Shown piece after piece: positions 36,322-45,129 of a DNA stretch of 64,000 bases (position 1 is the stretch's first letter; the number at the start of each line of letters is the position of its first letter). The DNA lies in assembly GCA_947626435.1 (NCBI GenBank), contig CANQSB010000009.1, positions 39,558-103,557 of the forward strand. The letters are read 5' to 3'. Source of the DNA: an uncultured Lachnospiraceae bacterium. GTDB taxonomy: Bacteria; Bacillota; Clostridia; Lachnospirales; Lachnospiraceae. The position numbers and the translations under genes were made by a program. The notes under the pieces are model-generated. The model had not been told where the DNA came from, made no database searches, and was given only the letters and a program-made list of their open reading frames with translations.

Positions 36322-36742
36322 ATGGCTATGGATAGCTGCAATTACAAGGTGGTTGCTGAATTGCGACCGGATTTACCGAAAAAAGAACGCAACAGCGTAT
36401 TGAACAATTTGCGGGAAGGCAGAAAGCGTGTCGCAATCTAAAGATAACGGCATATGAGCAAATGGAGTGGTTCTGTCCTTTGATTTTGTGGTTGATGATT
36501 TGGAAACAGCAGATTTGCTTTACCATTTTTCCGTCAAACATAAACGGTTCCCATTCTGCCTTAAGAAAATGGATATAAGCCCGAATGTTGTAAAACCGGA
36601 TGTTTCAACCGATATATGGGCGTTTCGTGATGAGGAGTGGGGTAAGGCAAAAAGGAAGATGGCGCAAAATAGTATTATAGATAACATAAAAATAACAAGA
36701 TACGGAAAGGCGGTTTGTTTATGGAAGAAAGGTTACAAGTGA
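36322..36742 (+). pseudogene. Family-B gene, frameshifted copy
   Basis: The ORF from 36322 (AAAGGAG upstream) reads MAMDSCNYKVVAELRPDLPK and stops at 36441. The next frame continues VLSFDFVVDDLETADLLYHF to 36742. Together they line up with the intact family-B protein at 37636 (YNYEVVAELRSDL and GSVTFFYVALEDMKEYFSCL), so a one-frame shift breaks this copy. The leader GAAAACCTGCTTGAAAGGAG is shared word for word with the 37636 gene. Confidence 0.65.
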
Positions 36743-37044
36743 GATTTACATTTGACGATAACTTGATGAAAAAAAATGGAATTGAGCGTCAGGATGTTTA
36801 TTATACCCTCAAAAAGAACTTTTCAGAAAGGGGCTTGAAATGCGTTTCTGAAAATGATGTCCTTGCGTTTGAAGATACCGGACAGGAAGATGATTATGGG
36901 AATATGTGGGCTATTCTAATAGGGCTTATTAGAAGTGATTGGTTTATTCAATGTGCGGCTTCCTGCGATTTTATCGAGGATGGGGATGTAGAAGATGTTT
37001 TAATACAAATTCCGGAACTTAAAAAGATGTTAGCATCAGCATAG
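36721..37044 (+). CDS. Family-A small acidic protein, copy 1
   Basis: 107 residues, acidic. Pattern: (M)EERLQVRFTFDDNLMKKNGI, VYYTLKKNF, a central EDDYGNMWAI segment, DW-[FI]-x-x-CAASCDF and a C-terminal VEDVL-x-QIP helix. The family is unknown to me: no catalytic motif, membrane segment or signal peptide. The start at 36721 follows GAAAGGCGGTTTGTTT, which recurs before the copy at 37980. It overlaps the end of the broken family-B frame. Confidence 0.7.
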   Translation: MEERLQVRFTFDDNLMKKNGIERQDVYYTLKKNFSERGLKCVSENDVLAFEDTGQEDDYGNMWAILIGLIRSDWFIQCAASCDFIEDGDVEDVLIQIPELKKMLASA

Positions 37045-37111
37045 AATGATAAATGGGAGGATGTTTTAAGACAAGCAAAAGAAAAACATGCCATGGAAGC
37101 TTAATGATATG

Positions 37112-37172
37112 AGCAATGAGATGAGGAAAGGAAGATAACGCAAAATAGTATGATAGATAATGTAAAGAGAAC
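37112..37172 (+). pseudogene. Family-B 3' remnant
   Basis: AGGAAGATAACGCAAAATAG (from about 37127) and the bases after it match 36652-36700, the end of the broken B copy upstream of A copy 1. This indicates that A copy 2 once had its own B partner, now deleted. Confidence 0.5.
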
Positions 37173-37192
37173 ACAGAAAGGTGGAATTATAT

Positions 37193-37555
37193 ATGGCAAA
37201 AATGCAAGTGAGATTTTCGTTTGATGATGAACTAATAGAAAAAAAAGGCGTTAAACGGCGAGACATTTATTACACGATAAAAAAGAATTTTACTCAAAAA
37301 GGCTTAAAGTGTGTTTCTGACGGTGAACAGCTTGTTTTCGAAGATATGGGGCATGAAGACGACTATGGAAATATGTGGGCGATTATTCTTGCTCTTGTTG
37401 ACTGCGATTGGTTTACGGACTGCGCTTCCTCTTGCGTATTCGTGGAAAATGGTAAAAGAGAAGATGTTTTGGTACAGGTGCCGGAAATTAAGCGAATTAT
37501 GGCAACAGGCTTAAAGGTGGAGCATGGAAGAAAAAACAGCACAGGAAATTATTGA
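37193..37555 (+). CDS. Family-A small acidic protein, copy 2
   Basis: 120 residues from the ATG at 37193 (AAAGGTGG, 8-nt spacing). It keeps all family-A landmarks: MQVRFSFDDELIEKKGVKRR, IYYTIKKNF, HEDDYGNMWAI, DWFTDCASSCVF and REDVLVQVPEIKR. It is the most diverged full copy and has a short basic tail (HGRKNSTGNY). Divergence suggests an older duplication or different specificity. Confidence 0.7.
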   Translation: MAKMQVRFSFDDELIEKKGVKRRDIYYTIKKNFTQKGLKCVSDGEQLVFEDMGHEDDYGNMWAIILALVDCDWFTDCASSCVFVENGKREDVLVQVPEIKRIMATGLKVEHGRKNSTGNY

Positions 37556-37635
37556 ATCCCCAAGCAGAAAGCAAATAACCTTTGATTTGAGCGATAAAAT
37601 ATTAAAGAGAAAACCTGCTTGAAAGGAGCAAAAAA

Positions 37636-37932
37636 ATGAATGAATATAATGGATATAATTATGAAGTAGTTGCAGAGCTGCGTAGTGATTTAACTGATGA
37701 AGAACGGGATTTTGCCGTAAAAAAGGTGGAAGATTATAAACGCAGGTTGAAAATTGTAAATTCGGATAATGTTTATCGTAATGAGCAGCCTGTCAAAGGA
37801 CGGTATGATGATTTTGGTTCAGTAACATTTTTTTATGTAGCATTAGAAGATATGAAAGAATATTTTTCATGTTTAGAATATCATGATAAATGGGGTAATG
37901 AAAGCTGTGTCACAGTCGGACAAAGAGCATGA
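37636..37932 (+). CDS. Family-B protein, intact copy
   Basis: 98 residues with GAAAGGAG upstream. N-terminus YNGYNYEVVAELRSDLTDEE, a basic helix (FAVKKVEDYKRRLK), then FGSVTFFYVALEDMKEYFSC. It could be an alpha/beta fold of ferredoxin-like size. I recognise no family. It lies 48 bp upstream of the double family-A gene, and the B-then-A order is repeated through the array. Confidence 0.65.
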   Translation: MNEYNGYNYEVVAELRSDLTDEERDFAVKKVEDYKRRLKIVNSDNVYRNEQPVKGRYDDFGSVTFFYVALEDMKEYFSCLEYHDKWGNESCVTVGQRA

Positions 37933-37979
37933 TATATGGGAAAATATATGCTTTTTGCAATCAGAAAGGCGGTTTGTTT

Positions 37980-38687
37980 ATGGAAGAAAGGCTACAAGTG
38001 AGATTTACATTTGACGATGATTTGATGAAAAAAAATGAAATTGAGCGTCGGGATGTTTACTATACCCTCAAAAAGAATTTCACTCAAAGGGGATTGGTTT
38101 GTATTTCGGAAGATGATGTGTTAATGTTTCAAGGAACCGGACATGAGGACGATTACGGAAATATCTGGGCTATTTTGATGGCGCTTATCGAAGGCGACTG
38201 GTTTACCAAATGCGCGGCTTCCTGCGATTACATTGAAAATGGCAAAGTAGAAGATGTGCTATCGCAAGTGCCAAAAGCAAGAAAAATGCTGGGATTAGCT
38301 GAGATAACAAGTGAGGCAAAGGAAAACAAGAACATGCTACAGGAAGACGATTCATTTATGGAAAAATTACAGGTGAGATTTACTTTTGATGATGATTTGA
38401 TGAAAAGAAATGAAATTGAGCGTCGGGATGTTTATTATACCCTCAAAAAGAATTTCACTCAAAGGGGATTGGTTTGTATTTCGGAAGATGATGTGTTAAT
38501 GTTCCAGGGAACCGGACATGAGGACGATTACGGGAATATCTGGGCTATTTTGATGGCACTGATTAAAAGCGACTGGTTTACCAAATGCGCGGCTTCCTGT
38601 GATTACATTGAAGATGGAGAAGTAGAAGATGTGCTATCGCAAGTGCCAAAGGCAAGAAAAATGTTGGGATTAGCTGAGATAACTTAA
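37980..38687 (+). CDS. Family-A protein, fused tandem duplicate
   Basis: 235 residues containing two family-A units (1-104 and 127-235) joined by an acidic/Lys linker (EAKENKNMLQEDDSF). The two halves are nearly identical in DNA and protein (for example ERRDVYYTLKKNFTQRGLVC in both), so the fusion is recent. The second half is a complete unit with its own internal Met. Unequal crossing over between neighbouring copies would explain it. Function unknown. Confidence 0.7.
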   Translation: MEERLQVRFTFDDDLMKKNEIERRDVYYTLKKNFTQRGLVCISEDDVLMFQGTGHEDDYGNIWAILMALIEGDWFTKCAASCDYIENGKVEDVLSQVPKARKMLGLAEITSEAKENKNMLQEDDSFMEKLQVRFTFDDDLMKRNEIERRDVYYTLKKNFTQRGLVCISEDDVLMFQGTGHEDDYGNIWAILMALIKSDWFTKCAASCDYIEDGEVEDVLSQVPKARKMLGLAEIT

Positions 38688-38756
38688 AAGGATGATGAAG
38701 AGGAAGATATACTTTCACAAATCCCACATTTAAAACATATTATGTCAACAGCATAG
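38688..38756 (+). pseudogene. Family-A 3' remnant
   Basis: Directly after the stop of the double gene the same frame continues DDEEEDILSQIPHLKHIMST and TAG, equivalent to the C-terminus of copy 1 (VEDVLIQIPELKKMLASA). It is the tail of a further copy that has been deleted or fused away. Confidence 0.6.
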
Positions 38757-38842
38757 ATGGACAAAACAAAAATTCTCGAAAAAGCAGGAGCAAGGATTGA
38801 AACAACCAAATAACTCAAAAACGGCAAACTCCCGAAAACCTA

Positions 38843-39009
38843 GCCCGAACATGGTAATACACCCTATGAAGACCCTTGGGAAGCGTCGGTACTAAGCTCG
38901 GCGGCGCTGTAAAAGCGCAGCTCCTTTTACAGCGCCGCCGAGCTTAGTACCGCTACGCTTCCCACAGAGTGCAAACGAGTCTGAATAGGGTGTATTACCA
39001 TGTTCGGGC
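38843..39009. repeat. 167-bp near-perfect palindrome
   Basis: GCCCGAACATGGTAATACAC plus CCTAT (38843-38867) is the exact complement of 38985-39009. Closer to the centre, GGGAAGCG and CGGTACTAAGCTCGGCGGCG with CTGTAAAAG pair with 38915-38962. The centre is GC-rich, unlike the flanks. It marks the boundary between the plus-strand island and core glgB. It could be a strong bidirectional terminator or a hairpin insertion; no flanking direct repeat is visible. Confidence 0.75.
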
Positions 39010-39097
39010 GGCCTCTCGCCAATCACTCCTTACACTATAAAAGCCCTTCAATATTCCCATATTAAAGAGCCCTTATAATAACCATTATAATTTTTCA

Positions 39098-41002
39098 CTA
39101 AAACTCAAACACAACTGCCGTAAGCGGCGGCATATTAAATGTAATAAACTGCTCCTTATAATCGCACAAACCCTTCCTCGCCTTAATCGTCTTTGACACC
39201 TTATTACCATTGCCGCCAAATTTCTTATCGTCAGAATTCAAAATCAACTTATACTGCCCATTCACAGGCACACCAACCCTGTATTTCTCATACATCACAG
39301 GCGTCATATTTATTACAAAAAGCATATTCTGCTTGCCATCGGCGCTCTTTCTCACAAAGCTGTAAATGCTTCTCTCGTTGTCGTCGGCATTCATCCACTC
39401 AAAGCCCGCCCAGTCGTTGTCAATCTCATGCAGACATGGACTCTTCTTGTAAAGCTTCAAAAGCTCGCCCACAAAATCATGCATGCCCTTATTCAAAGGC
39501 TTCGCAAGCAGCCCCCAGTCAAGCTCCCTCGCCTCGCTCCACTCGCGCTCCTGCGCAAAATCCTGTCCCATAAACAAAAGCTTTTTGCCCTCATGACCAA
39601 ACATAAAGGTATAAAGCGCCCTAAGATTAGCATACTTATCAATCTCATAGCCGGGCATCTTATTTACAAGAGAGCACTTCAAATGCACGACCTCATCATG
39701 CGAGAACGGCAGAATATAGTTCTCGCTGCTGTTGTAACTCATCGCAAAAGTAAGCTTATTGTGATTGTCGCGCCTGAAATACGGGTCAAGCTTCATATAC
39801 TCCAAAAAGTCATGCATCCAGCCCATATTCCACTTAAATGAAAAGCCTAAGCCATCGTCCTCGGGCTTCGCCGTTACCTTCGGCCATGCCGTAGACTCCT
39901 CGGCGATAGTAAGCACTCCCGGATACGCGCCATGCACTACGGAATTGAGATGTTTGAAAAACTCAATCGCGTCAAGATTCTCATTCCCGCCGTACTTATT
40001 AGCTACCCACTCTCCGTCACGCTTGCCATAGTCAAGATAAAGCATAGACGCAACCGCGTCAACCCTGAGCCCGTCAATATGGAACTCCCTTATCCAAAAC
40101 AGCGCGTTCGCTATGAGGAAATTCTTGACCTCATTCTTGCTGTAGTTGAAAATCTTTGTGCCCCAATCAGGATGCTCGCCAAGACGCTTATCAGGATGCT
40201 CGTAAAGACATGTACCGTCAAACTCGCAGAGTCCATGCGCGTCTCTCGGAAAATGAGCGGGAACCCAGTCAAGGATTACGCCGATATTGTTCTTGTGGAA
40301 CAAATCGACAAGATATCTGAAATCGTCAGGATTGCCATAGCGTGATGTCGGCGCATAATAACCCGTCACCTGATAACCCCACGAGCCGTCAAACGGGAAC
40401 TCCGCAATGCCCATAAGCTCCACATGTGTGTACGGCATATCCTTTAAGTATTCCACCATCCTGTCCGCAAACTCACGATAATTATAAAAGCCGTCCGCAG
40501 TACCGTCAGGGTGCTTCATCCAAGAACCGATATGGCACTCATAGATTGACATGGGCTCCTTGTTCATGTCCTTTTTGTCCCTGTCTGTCATCCATTTGCC
40601 ATCGCCCCATTTGAAGTGTCCCAAATCATACACTCTCGACGCCGTACCGGGACGCATCTCCGCATAATTTGCATAAGGGTCAGACTTGTAAAGCTTTCTG
40701 CCATCGGGAAGCACAAGCAGATATTTGTACATCTGTCCCTCCTGCACGCCCTCGATAAATGCAGCAAAAATACCGCCATCGCCAAGCCTTTCCATAGGCG
40801 CCGCACTCTCGTCCCATCCGTTGAACTCGCCTATGACATAAATCTCTTTCGCATTAGGCGCCCATACCGCAAAAAAATAGCCGTTTTTCCTGCCCTTTTT
40901 GCATGGGTGCGCGCCCAGCTTTTTGTAAATGTCGTAATGTGTACCCTGCCCAAATACATATTGGTCAGCGTCAGAAATAAATACCGTCGTGTCCGTACTC
41001 AT
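39098..41002 (-). CDS. glgB: 1,4-alpha-glucan branching enzyme
   Basis: About 634 residues. An N-terminal CBM48 domain (FFAVWAPNAKEIYVIGEFNG) precedes the GH13 barrel with LRVDAVASMLYLDY (nucleophile Asp), TIAEESTAWPKV (acid Glu) and LPFSHDEVVH (transition-state Asp). It introduces alpha-1,6 branches into glycogen. The start at 41002 follows GGGGGT. No other glg gene is adjacent. Confidence 0.95.
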   Translation of the reverse strand: MSTDTTVFISDADQYVFGQGTHYDIYKKLGAHPCKKGRKNGYFFAVWAPNAKEIYVIGEFNGWDESAAPMERLGDGGIFAAFIEGVQEGQMYKYLLVLPDGRKLYKSDPYANYAEMRPGTASRVYDLGHFKWGDGKWMTDRDKKDMNKEPMSIYECHIGSWMKHPDGTADGFYNYREFADRMVEYLKDMPYTHVELMGIAEFPFDGSWGYQVTGYYAPTSRYGNPDDFRYLVDLFHKNNIGVILDWVPAHFPRDAHGLCEFDGTCLYEHPDKRLGEHPDWGTKIFNYSKNEVKNFLIANALFWIREFHIDGLRVDAVASMLYLDYGKRDGEWVANKYGGNENLDAIEFFKHLNSVVHGAYPGVLTIAEESTAWPKVTAKPEDDGLGFSFKWNMGWMHDFLEYMKLDPYFRRDNHNKLTFAMSYNSSENYILPFSHDEVVHLKCSLVNKMPGYEIDKYANLRALYTFMFGHEGKKLLFMGQDFAQEREWSEARELDWGLLAKPLNKGMHDFVGELLKLYKKSPCLHEIDNDWAGFEWMNADDNERSIYSFVRKSADGKQNMLFVINMTPVMYEKYRVGVPVNGQYKLILNSDDKKFGGNGNKVSKTIKARKGLCDYKEQFITFNMPPLTAVVFEF

Positions 41003-41038
41003 TTTTTCTACCCCCATTTTTTATTATTGTAGCCCCAA

Positions 41039-44000
41039 CTACATAAAGTCCCTCTCCTTTAATACAATCATGTCCTCGCTGTCATATCTCTTTGACAAAA
41101 GCACATCGACAAAATTTTTGAGCTTTGACCTTTTGGATTTCCAGATAGCCTCGTCAACAATATCCCTTACCTCGTCCTTTGTGACTACATGATTGCCGCC
41201 CTGCATGTTTGATATCCTCGTGTAAAGTGCAAGCGTTCCCATCTCATCAATAGAGTATTCGAGCGCGAGCGCGTAATTTTTGGCGTATGCCACAAGCGCC
41301 TTGCTGTCCATCTCCATCAAGTCAATTCGGATATTGAAATAATCGGCTATCATCGCCTGCTTTTCAAGCAGTCTGGTAATCTCCTTTTTGGTGTCCTCCA
41401 TAATGACTATTATGCCGATACTCTCCTGATTTAAAAGCGTAGTCATCTCATAGAGCTTCTGCTCCTTCATGCCGTTTGCCTTCTCTATAATAATAGCACC
41501 ATTATTTAATTTATCAAAGACCTCTTTTAAATTTCTTAAATTTAATTTTTCGCCTGTAATTTTTGCTACCTTGCCGGAAAAATTCGCGTCCATCGCCTGA
41601 AACTCTTTTACAAGATTTTTCGCAAGCTTCAGCGTGTCAAGCCCTGCCTCGCCGGTAATAATCACATTGCCTGTGTACGCTGCAAGCGTCATTTTGTCCA
41701 GCGCAAAAATTATCTGCTTTTTAATTTTCTTTGTGACGGCAAAATTCTCAAAAAGCTGCTGCTCCTCGGGCGAAAAACTCCTTATTTCCTCGGGTTCTGC
41801 CCCATTTGCTTCTTTTCGGGTAGTCGCAAGGATTTTATCGGAAAGACCGCCAAGCTCCGCGGTATTCATCTTGATTTCCTGCGTTTTTAGAGCGTCCTCC
41901 TTAGCCATCTCGGCTATGCTCTCCTCGTCGTCCGGGTCAAGCTGTCGGTTTGCGTTATTAGCCTTTTGCTTATCCTTTGAGATATCGCTTTCAGAATAAT
42001 CATTATACCCGGAAATATCCTCTAAATCGTCATTTCCCGGATATTCACCGTCTTCCTCTTGCGCTGCTTCATCGGAATATTCATTGTCAAGGTTCCCGTC
42101 ATTAGCATATTCATCATTTTCAGAATAGCCATCATTTACATATTCGTCACTTTCAGGATATCCGCCATTAGCATACTCATCATTTTCAGGATATCCGTCA
42201 TTTACATATTCATCACTTTCAGGATACTCATCATCGGCATATTCATCATTGCTGACATTTTCACCGTTTTCTATGTATTCTGCTTCATCAGAATATTCGC
42301 CGCCTTCTGCGTATTCTGCTTCATCGGAATATTCGCCGCTTTCCGCATATCCTGCTTCATCAGGGTTTTCGCTGTCATCTTCATAGGTCATTTCGTCGGG
42401 ATATTTGTCAGCTTCTGTATATTCTGCTTCATCAGAATATTCGTCCGCCTCTGCATACGCTGCTTCGTCAAAGTATTCCCCAACAGTTTCATCCTGATAA
42501 GCCTCATCGGATGTATACTCTTCACCGTCCGCATACTCTATATTTTCTTTGCTGCTGTCAGCGACTTCTTCTATCTTGACAACAGCCTTGGAAATCTGCT
42601 CGTCCGGCAGCTCGGCGGTATTGCCTCCAAGCTCATCTGCCACGAGCTCCTCAAGCCTTGTACGCGGTTCTGCCTCTGCTGCCTTTTCCTCGAAACCGTC
42701 TATCATCTCATCCTTGACAGAATTATCAAAATTAGCGATAATTTCACCTGTCTTATGTATAACTTTCTTTTTGATTGCCTCCTGATTCTTTTGGACATTT
42801 TCCTGCTTTATATGCTCCCACTCCGCAAGCACATCCTCCAGATTCATCTGACCTGTCATCGGCTTAAACTGCTCCTGCGAATTGTCGCCGTCTGCCGCCC
42901 CGGCTGTCTGCTGTTTATGCTCAAGATAAACATTTTCCGCATTTTCCTGCATGCGCTTCTGCTCGTCATTTACCGACTTTTCCGTAGTATCGCGCAGGGA
43001 CGCAATGTCGGTATCTTTCTTCATAAAACGCGCATCCTCGCCCGGCACGATTACCTTTTTGATGGCGCCTGTGTCCGGCTTGGGACTTTCTTCGGAAACA
43101 CCGCTTACCATAGAGGCTACTTTGCCTTCGGTATATGAATGTTTTAGCGTGTCCGCCTGCTCCTGCTTTTCCTCCTTGAGCAGATTTTCAAAGCGTTCCT
43201 TAGTGGAAACATATGTCCTTGTTTCAAAAGACTTTTCCTGCTCTTCGTCCGCGTCATCGTCGGAAGATATATCGTTAATATCGACTTCCTTCATGCCGTC
43301 AAATACTAATCTTTCAAGATTTATTGTATTGTACTGGCTCATCTCCATGGCCGCGGCGGCGTTGGCGCTTAACGCTTCGGCAGGCGGTATTTCAGCGGAC
43401 GGTGCGTCTGCGGGCGCCTGAATCGGAAGTCCGTCCGTATTATAAAACCGGTCGACATAAAATTCATCGGTATAGTTCTGAGCCGTACCGTCTTCCTGCG
43501 GTGAATAAGCCCCTGCGGCGTTGTTTCTTCCTGCATAGCCGTTATCCGCATAGCTTTCCCCTGTATAGCTGCCGTCTGCATAGCCGTCATTGGAATAACC
43601 GTCATTTTGACCGGCTTCGTCTGCATAGCCTGTATCGGGATAATTTTCATCGGGATAATTTTCATCCGAGTAATTTACATTGGAATAATTCCCGTCCGCA
43701 TAACTTTCATTAGAATAGTTTTCGGAATAGTTTTCATTTGAATACCCGCCGCCGGAATAATCGGCGTTTTGATAATTTGCGTTGCCATAGTCTTCATTAT
43801 TGTATGCGTTATTGTCATAACCGTACTCTTCCGGATAGCCCTGCTGACCGTTATAGTCTGCTTCTGCGTAGTTTCCATAGCCGCCTTGCTCCGCGTAGCC
43901 CTGCTGTTCATCGTAGCCCGCTTCCGCATAACCCTGTTCTCCGGCATAGTCCTCCGGATAGCCCTGCTGATTGTCATAACCTGTTTCTGTATAGCCTTCC

Positions 44001-44683
44001 TCCACATAGCCTTGTTCATCGGCATAGCTGTCATCATATGGCTCTTCGCTGCTGTAATTCCTGTTTGAATTTCTCGACATTACTTCATATTTTGCCCTTT
44101 GGGCGTCTGTCAGCGGTGCATGCAGCATTTTCAGCTCCATAGCTTTCATGACATACGCACCATCGCCAAAAAACAAAATAATCTCATCGCATACTTCTAC
44201 GCATTTTGTAGCCAATCCGACTCTATGATAAAGGTAAGCAAGCTCATACACCCACTCTTCCTGATATTCCTTTTTCTTAAATTCCTCCAAAAGTTCGATG
44301 CGTTCCTCAAGACTTGCCTCCTGCGCCTCAAGAATACGATAACGCAGAGTATAAACTCCGTTGTCCTTTGGCGCAATCCGCACAAATTCTTTGTAATACT
44401 CAATCGCCGCCACCACATCGTCAAGCTCGATTGACACCTCACAAAGACACTGAACCACCGAACGGTTTGACGGATAGCGTTCGTATGCAAGCAGAAGCAC
44501 CGCCCTGGCGTCCTCATTGCGCCTGTTTACCCTATAAAGCGCCGCAATCCGCAGAAGCATAGTAATATTCTTGACTCTCCTCCAGTCAATCTTATCAGCT
44601 ATGTCCGCCGCCTCCGCATACCTCTCCTTGCCAATCAAATTGCTGATTTCCTCTGTACGCACCCTATACTCATATTTATCCAA
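41039..44683 (-). CDS. TPR / acidic-repeat protein with pseudo-AAA+ C-terminus
   Basis: 1214 residues. Residues 1-190 are TPR-like helices. About 205-410 is a Tyr/Gly/Asn/Gln-rich repeat region, with a second Glu/Asp/Tyr repeat region around 715-890. The last 220 residues have an AAA+ lid-like layout, but the P-loop reads ITGEAGLDTLK (no GKT/S) and the Walker B place AIIIEKANG (no DE), so ATPase activity is unlikely. There is no signal peptide or membrane helix. The protein is highly acidic. Presumably a cytoplasmic scaffold; the function is unknown. It is 36 bp upstream of glgB and probably co-transcribed. Confidence 0.75.
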   Translation of the reverse strand: MDKYEYRVRTEEISNLIGKERYAEAADIADKIDWRRVKNITMLLRIAALYRVNRRNEDARAVLLLAYERYPSNRSVVQCLCEVSIELDDVVAAIEYYKEFVRIAPKDNGVYTLRYRILEAQEASLEERIELLEEFKKKEYQEEWVYELAYLYHRVGLATKCVEVCDEIILFFGDGAYVMKAMELKMLHAPLTDAQRAKYEVMSRNSNRNYSSEEPYDDSYADEQGYVEEGYTETGYDNQQGYPEDYAGEQGYAEAGYDEQQGYAEQGGYGNYAEADYNGQQGYPEEYGYDNNAYNNEDYGNANYQNADYSGGGYSNENYSENYSNESYADGNYSNVNYSDENYPDENYPDTGYADEAGQNDGYSNDGYADGSYTGESYADNGYAGRNNAAGAYSPQEDGTAQNYTDEFYVDRFYNTDGLPIQAPADAPSAEIPPAEALSANAAAAMEMSQYNTINLERLVFDGMKEVDINDISSDDDADEEQEKSFETRTYVSTKERFENLLKEEKQEQADTLKHSYTEGKVASMVSGVSEESPKPDTGAIKKVIVPGEDARFMKKDTDIASLRDTTEKSVNDEQKRMQENAENVYLEHKQQTAGAADGDNSQEQFKPMTGQMNLEDVLAEWEHIKQENVQKNQEAIKKKVIHKTGEIIANFDNSVKDEMIDGFEEKAAEAEPRTRLEELVADELGGNTAELPDEQISKAVVKIEEVADSSKENIEYADGEEYTSDEAYQDETVGEYFDEAAYAEADEYSDEAEYTEADKYPDEMTYEDDSENPDEAGYAESGEYSDEAEYAEGGEYSDEAEYIENGENVSNDEYADDEYPESDEYVNDGYPENDEYANGGYPESDEYVNDGYSENDEYANDGNLDNEYSDEAAQEEDGEYPGNDDLEDISGYNDYSESDISKDKQKANNANRQLDPDDEESIAEMAKEDALKTQEIKMNTAELGGLSDKILATTRKEANGAEPEEIRSFSPEEQQLFENFAVTKKIKKQIIFALDKMTLAAYTGNVIITGEAGLDTLKLAKNLVKEFQAMDANFSGKVAKITGEKLNLRNLKEVFDKLNNGAIIIEKANGMKEQKLYEMTTLLNQESIGIIVIMEDTKKEITRLLEKQAMIADYFNIRIDLMEMDSKALVAYAKNYALALEYSIDEMGTLALYTRISNMQGGNHVVTKDEVRDIVDEAIWKSKRSKLKNFVDVLLSKRYDSEDMIVLKERDFM
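42060..42500. repeat. Degenerate coding repeats (Glu/Asp/Tyr-rich)
   Basis: Imperfect units of about 27 to 48 bp, read on the minus strand as EYSDEAEYAE or DEYPESDEYVND, repeated about a dozen times. DNA-level similarity (ATTTTCAGGATATCCGTCAT and variants) suggests slippage expansion within the large acidic protein. Confidence 0.6.
43520..44050. repeat. Degenerate coding repeats (Tyr/Gly/Asn-rich)
   Basis: Units coding for QQGYPEDYAGEQGYAEAGYD and for NYSDENYPDENYPD type phrases on the minus strand. This second compositionally extreme region of the same protein resembles a disordered or phase-separating segment. Confidence 0.6.
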
Positions 44684-44919
44684 GCCTACTCACCCCTGTA
44701 ATACTGTCCCTTATATCAAATATTAAAACATATCTGACATTTACCACATTGTCAAAATCAACACTCAAAAATACATCCCGCAAAGCCCCAATCCCTGCCA
44801 AAACGCCCTGCCCCTGCATTTTTAACATGAAATCAAAAATCTCATACACTACAACATTAAAAAAACAACTTCTGCTTCTAATAACAAAAACTTTTCCTAA
44901 TATTCAAATTCAACGAAAC

Positions 44920-45019
44920 CATAAATCATTCGGGAAAAACGCCGCCCTCCGCGTTTTTCTTAAACATTTAGGAAGTCTTAGGCAGCGTCTTTTGCTGCCT
45001 TAGAGTTCCTTAATGTTTT
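44920..45019. repeat. Dispersed two-hairpin element, copy 2
   Basis: This 100-bp sequence matches 25489-25587 closely (shared CATAAATCATTC start and TTCCTTAATGTTTT end). Hairpin 1 pairs AAAAACGC with GCGTTTTT; hairpin 2 pairs AACATTTAGGAAGTCTTAGG with the downstream arm. Changes in the stem relative to copy 1 are compensatory. It lies in the 446-bp gap between the large acidic protein start and the rsmA stop; the rest of that gap (44684-44919 and 45020-45129) shows no gene. Confidence 0.7.
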
Positions 45020-45129
45020 TTGCACTACTACCGACAGTTTATCATACAGCAATTTTGATGTCAATGCTGATAACCGCTCAAATTCATATATTTTGTGTTT
45101 TTTAACGACTTATATACTAAATCTTTGGT

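Noticed and set aside
42059..43138. 359-codon plus-strand frame rich in Ile and Phe that looks like a membrane protein
   Set aside because: It is the mirror of the Glu/Asp/Tyr repeats of the minus-strand 1214-residue protein; repetitive GAA/GAT/TAT codons produce hydrophobic codons on the other strand.
43520..44050. Short spaced repeats that could suggest a CRISPR array
   Set aside because: The repeats are in frame, vary in length, have no constant spacer size and encode a continuous Tyr/Gly/Asn-rich stretch.
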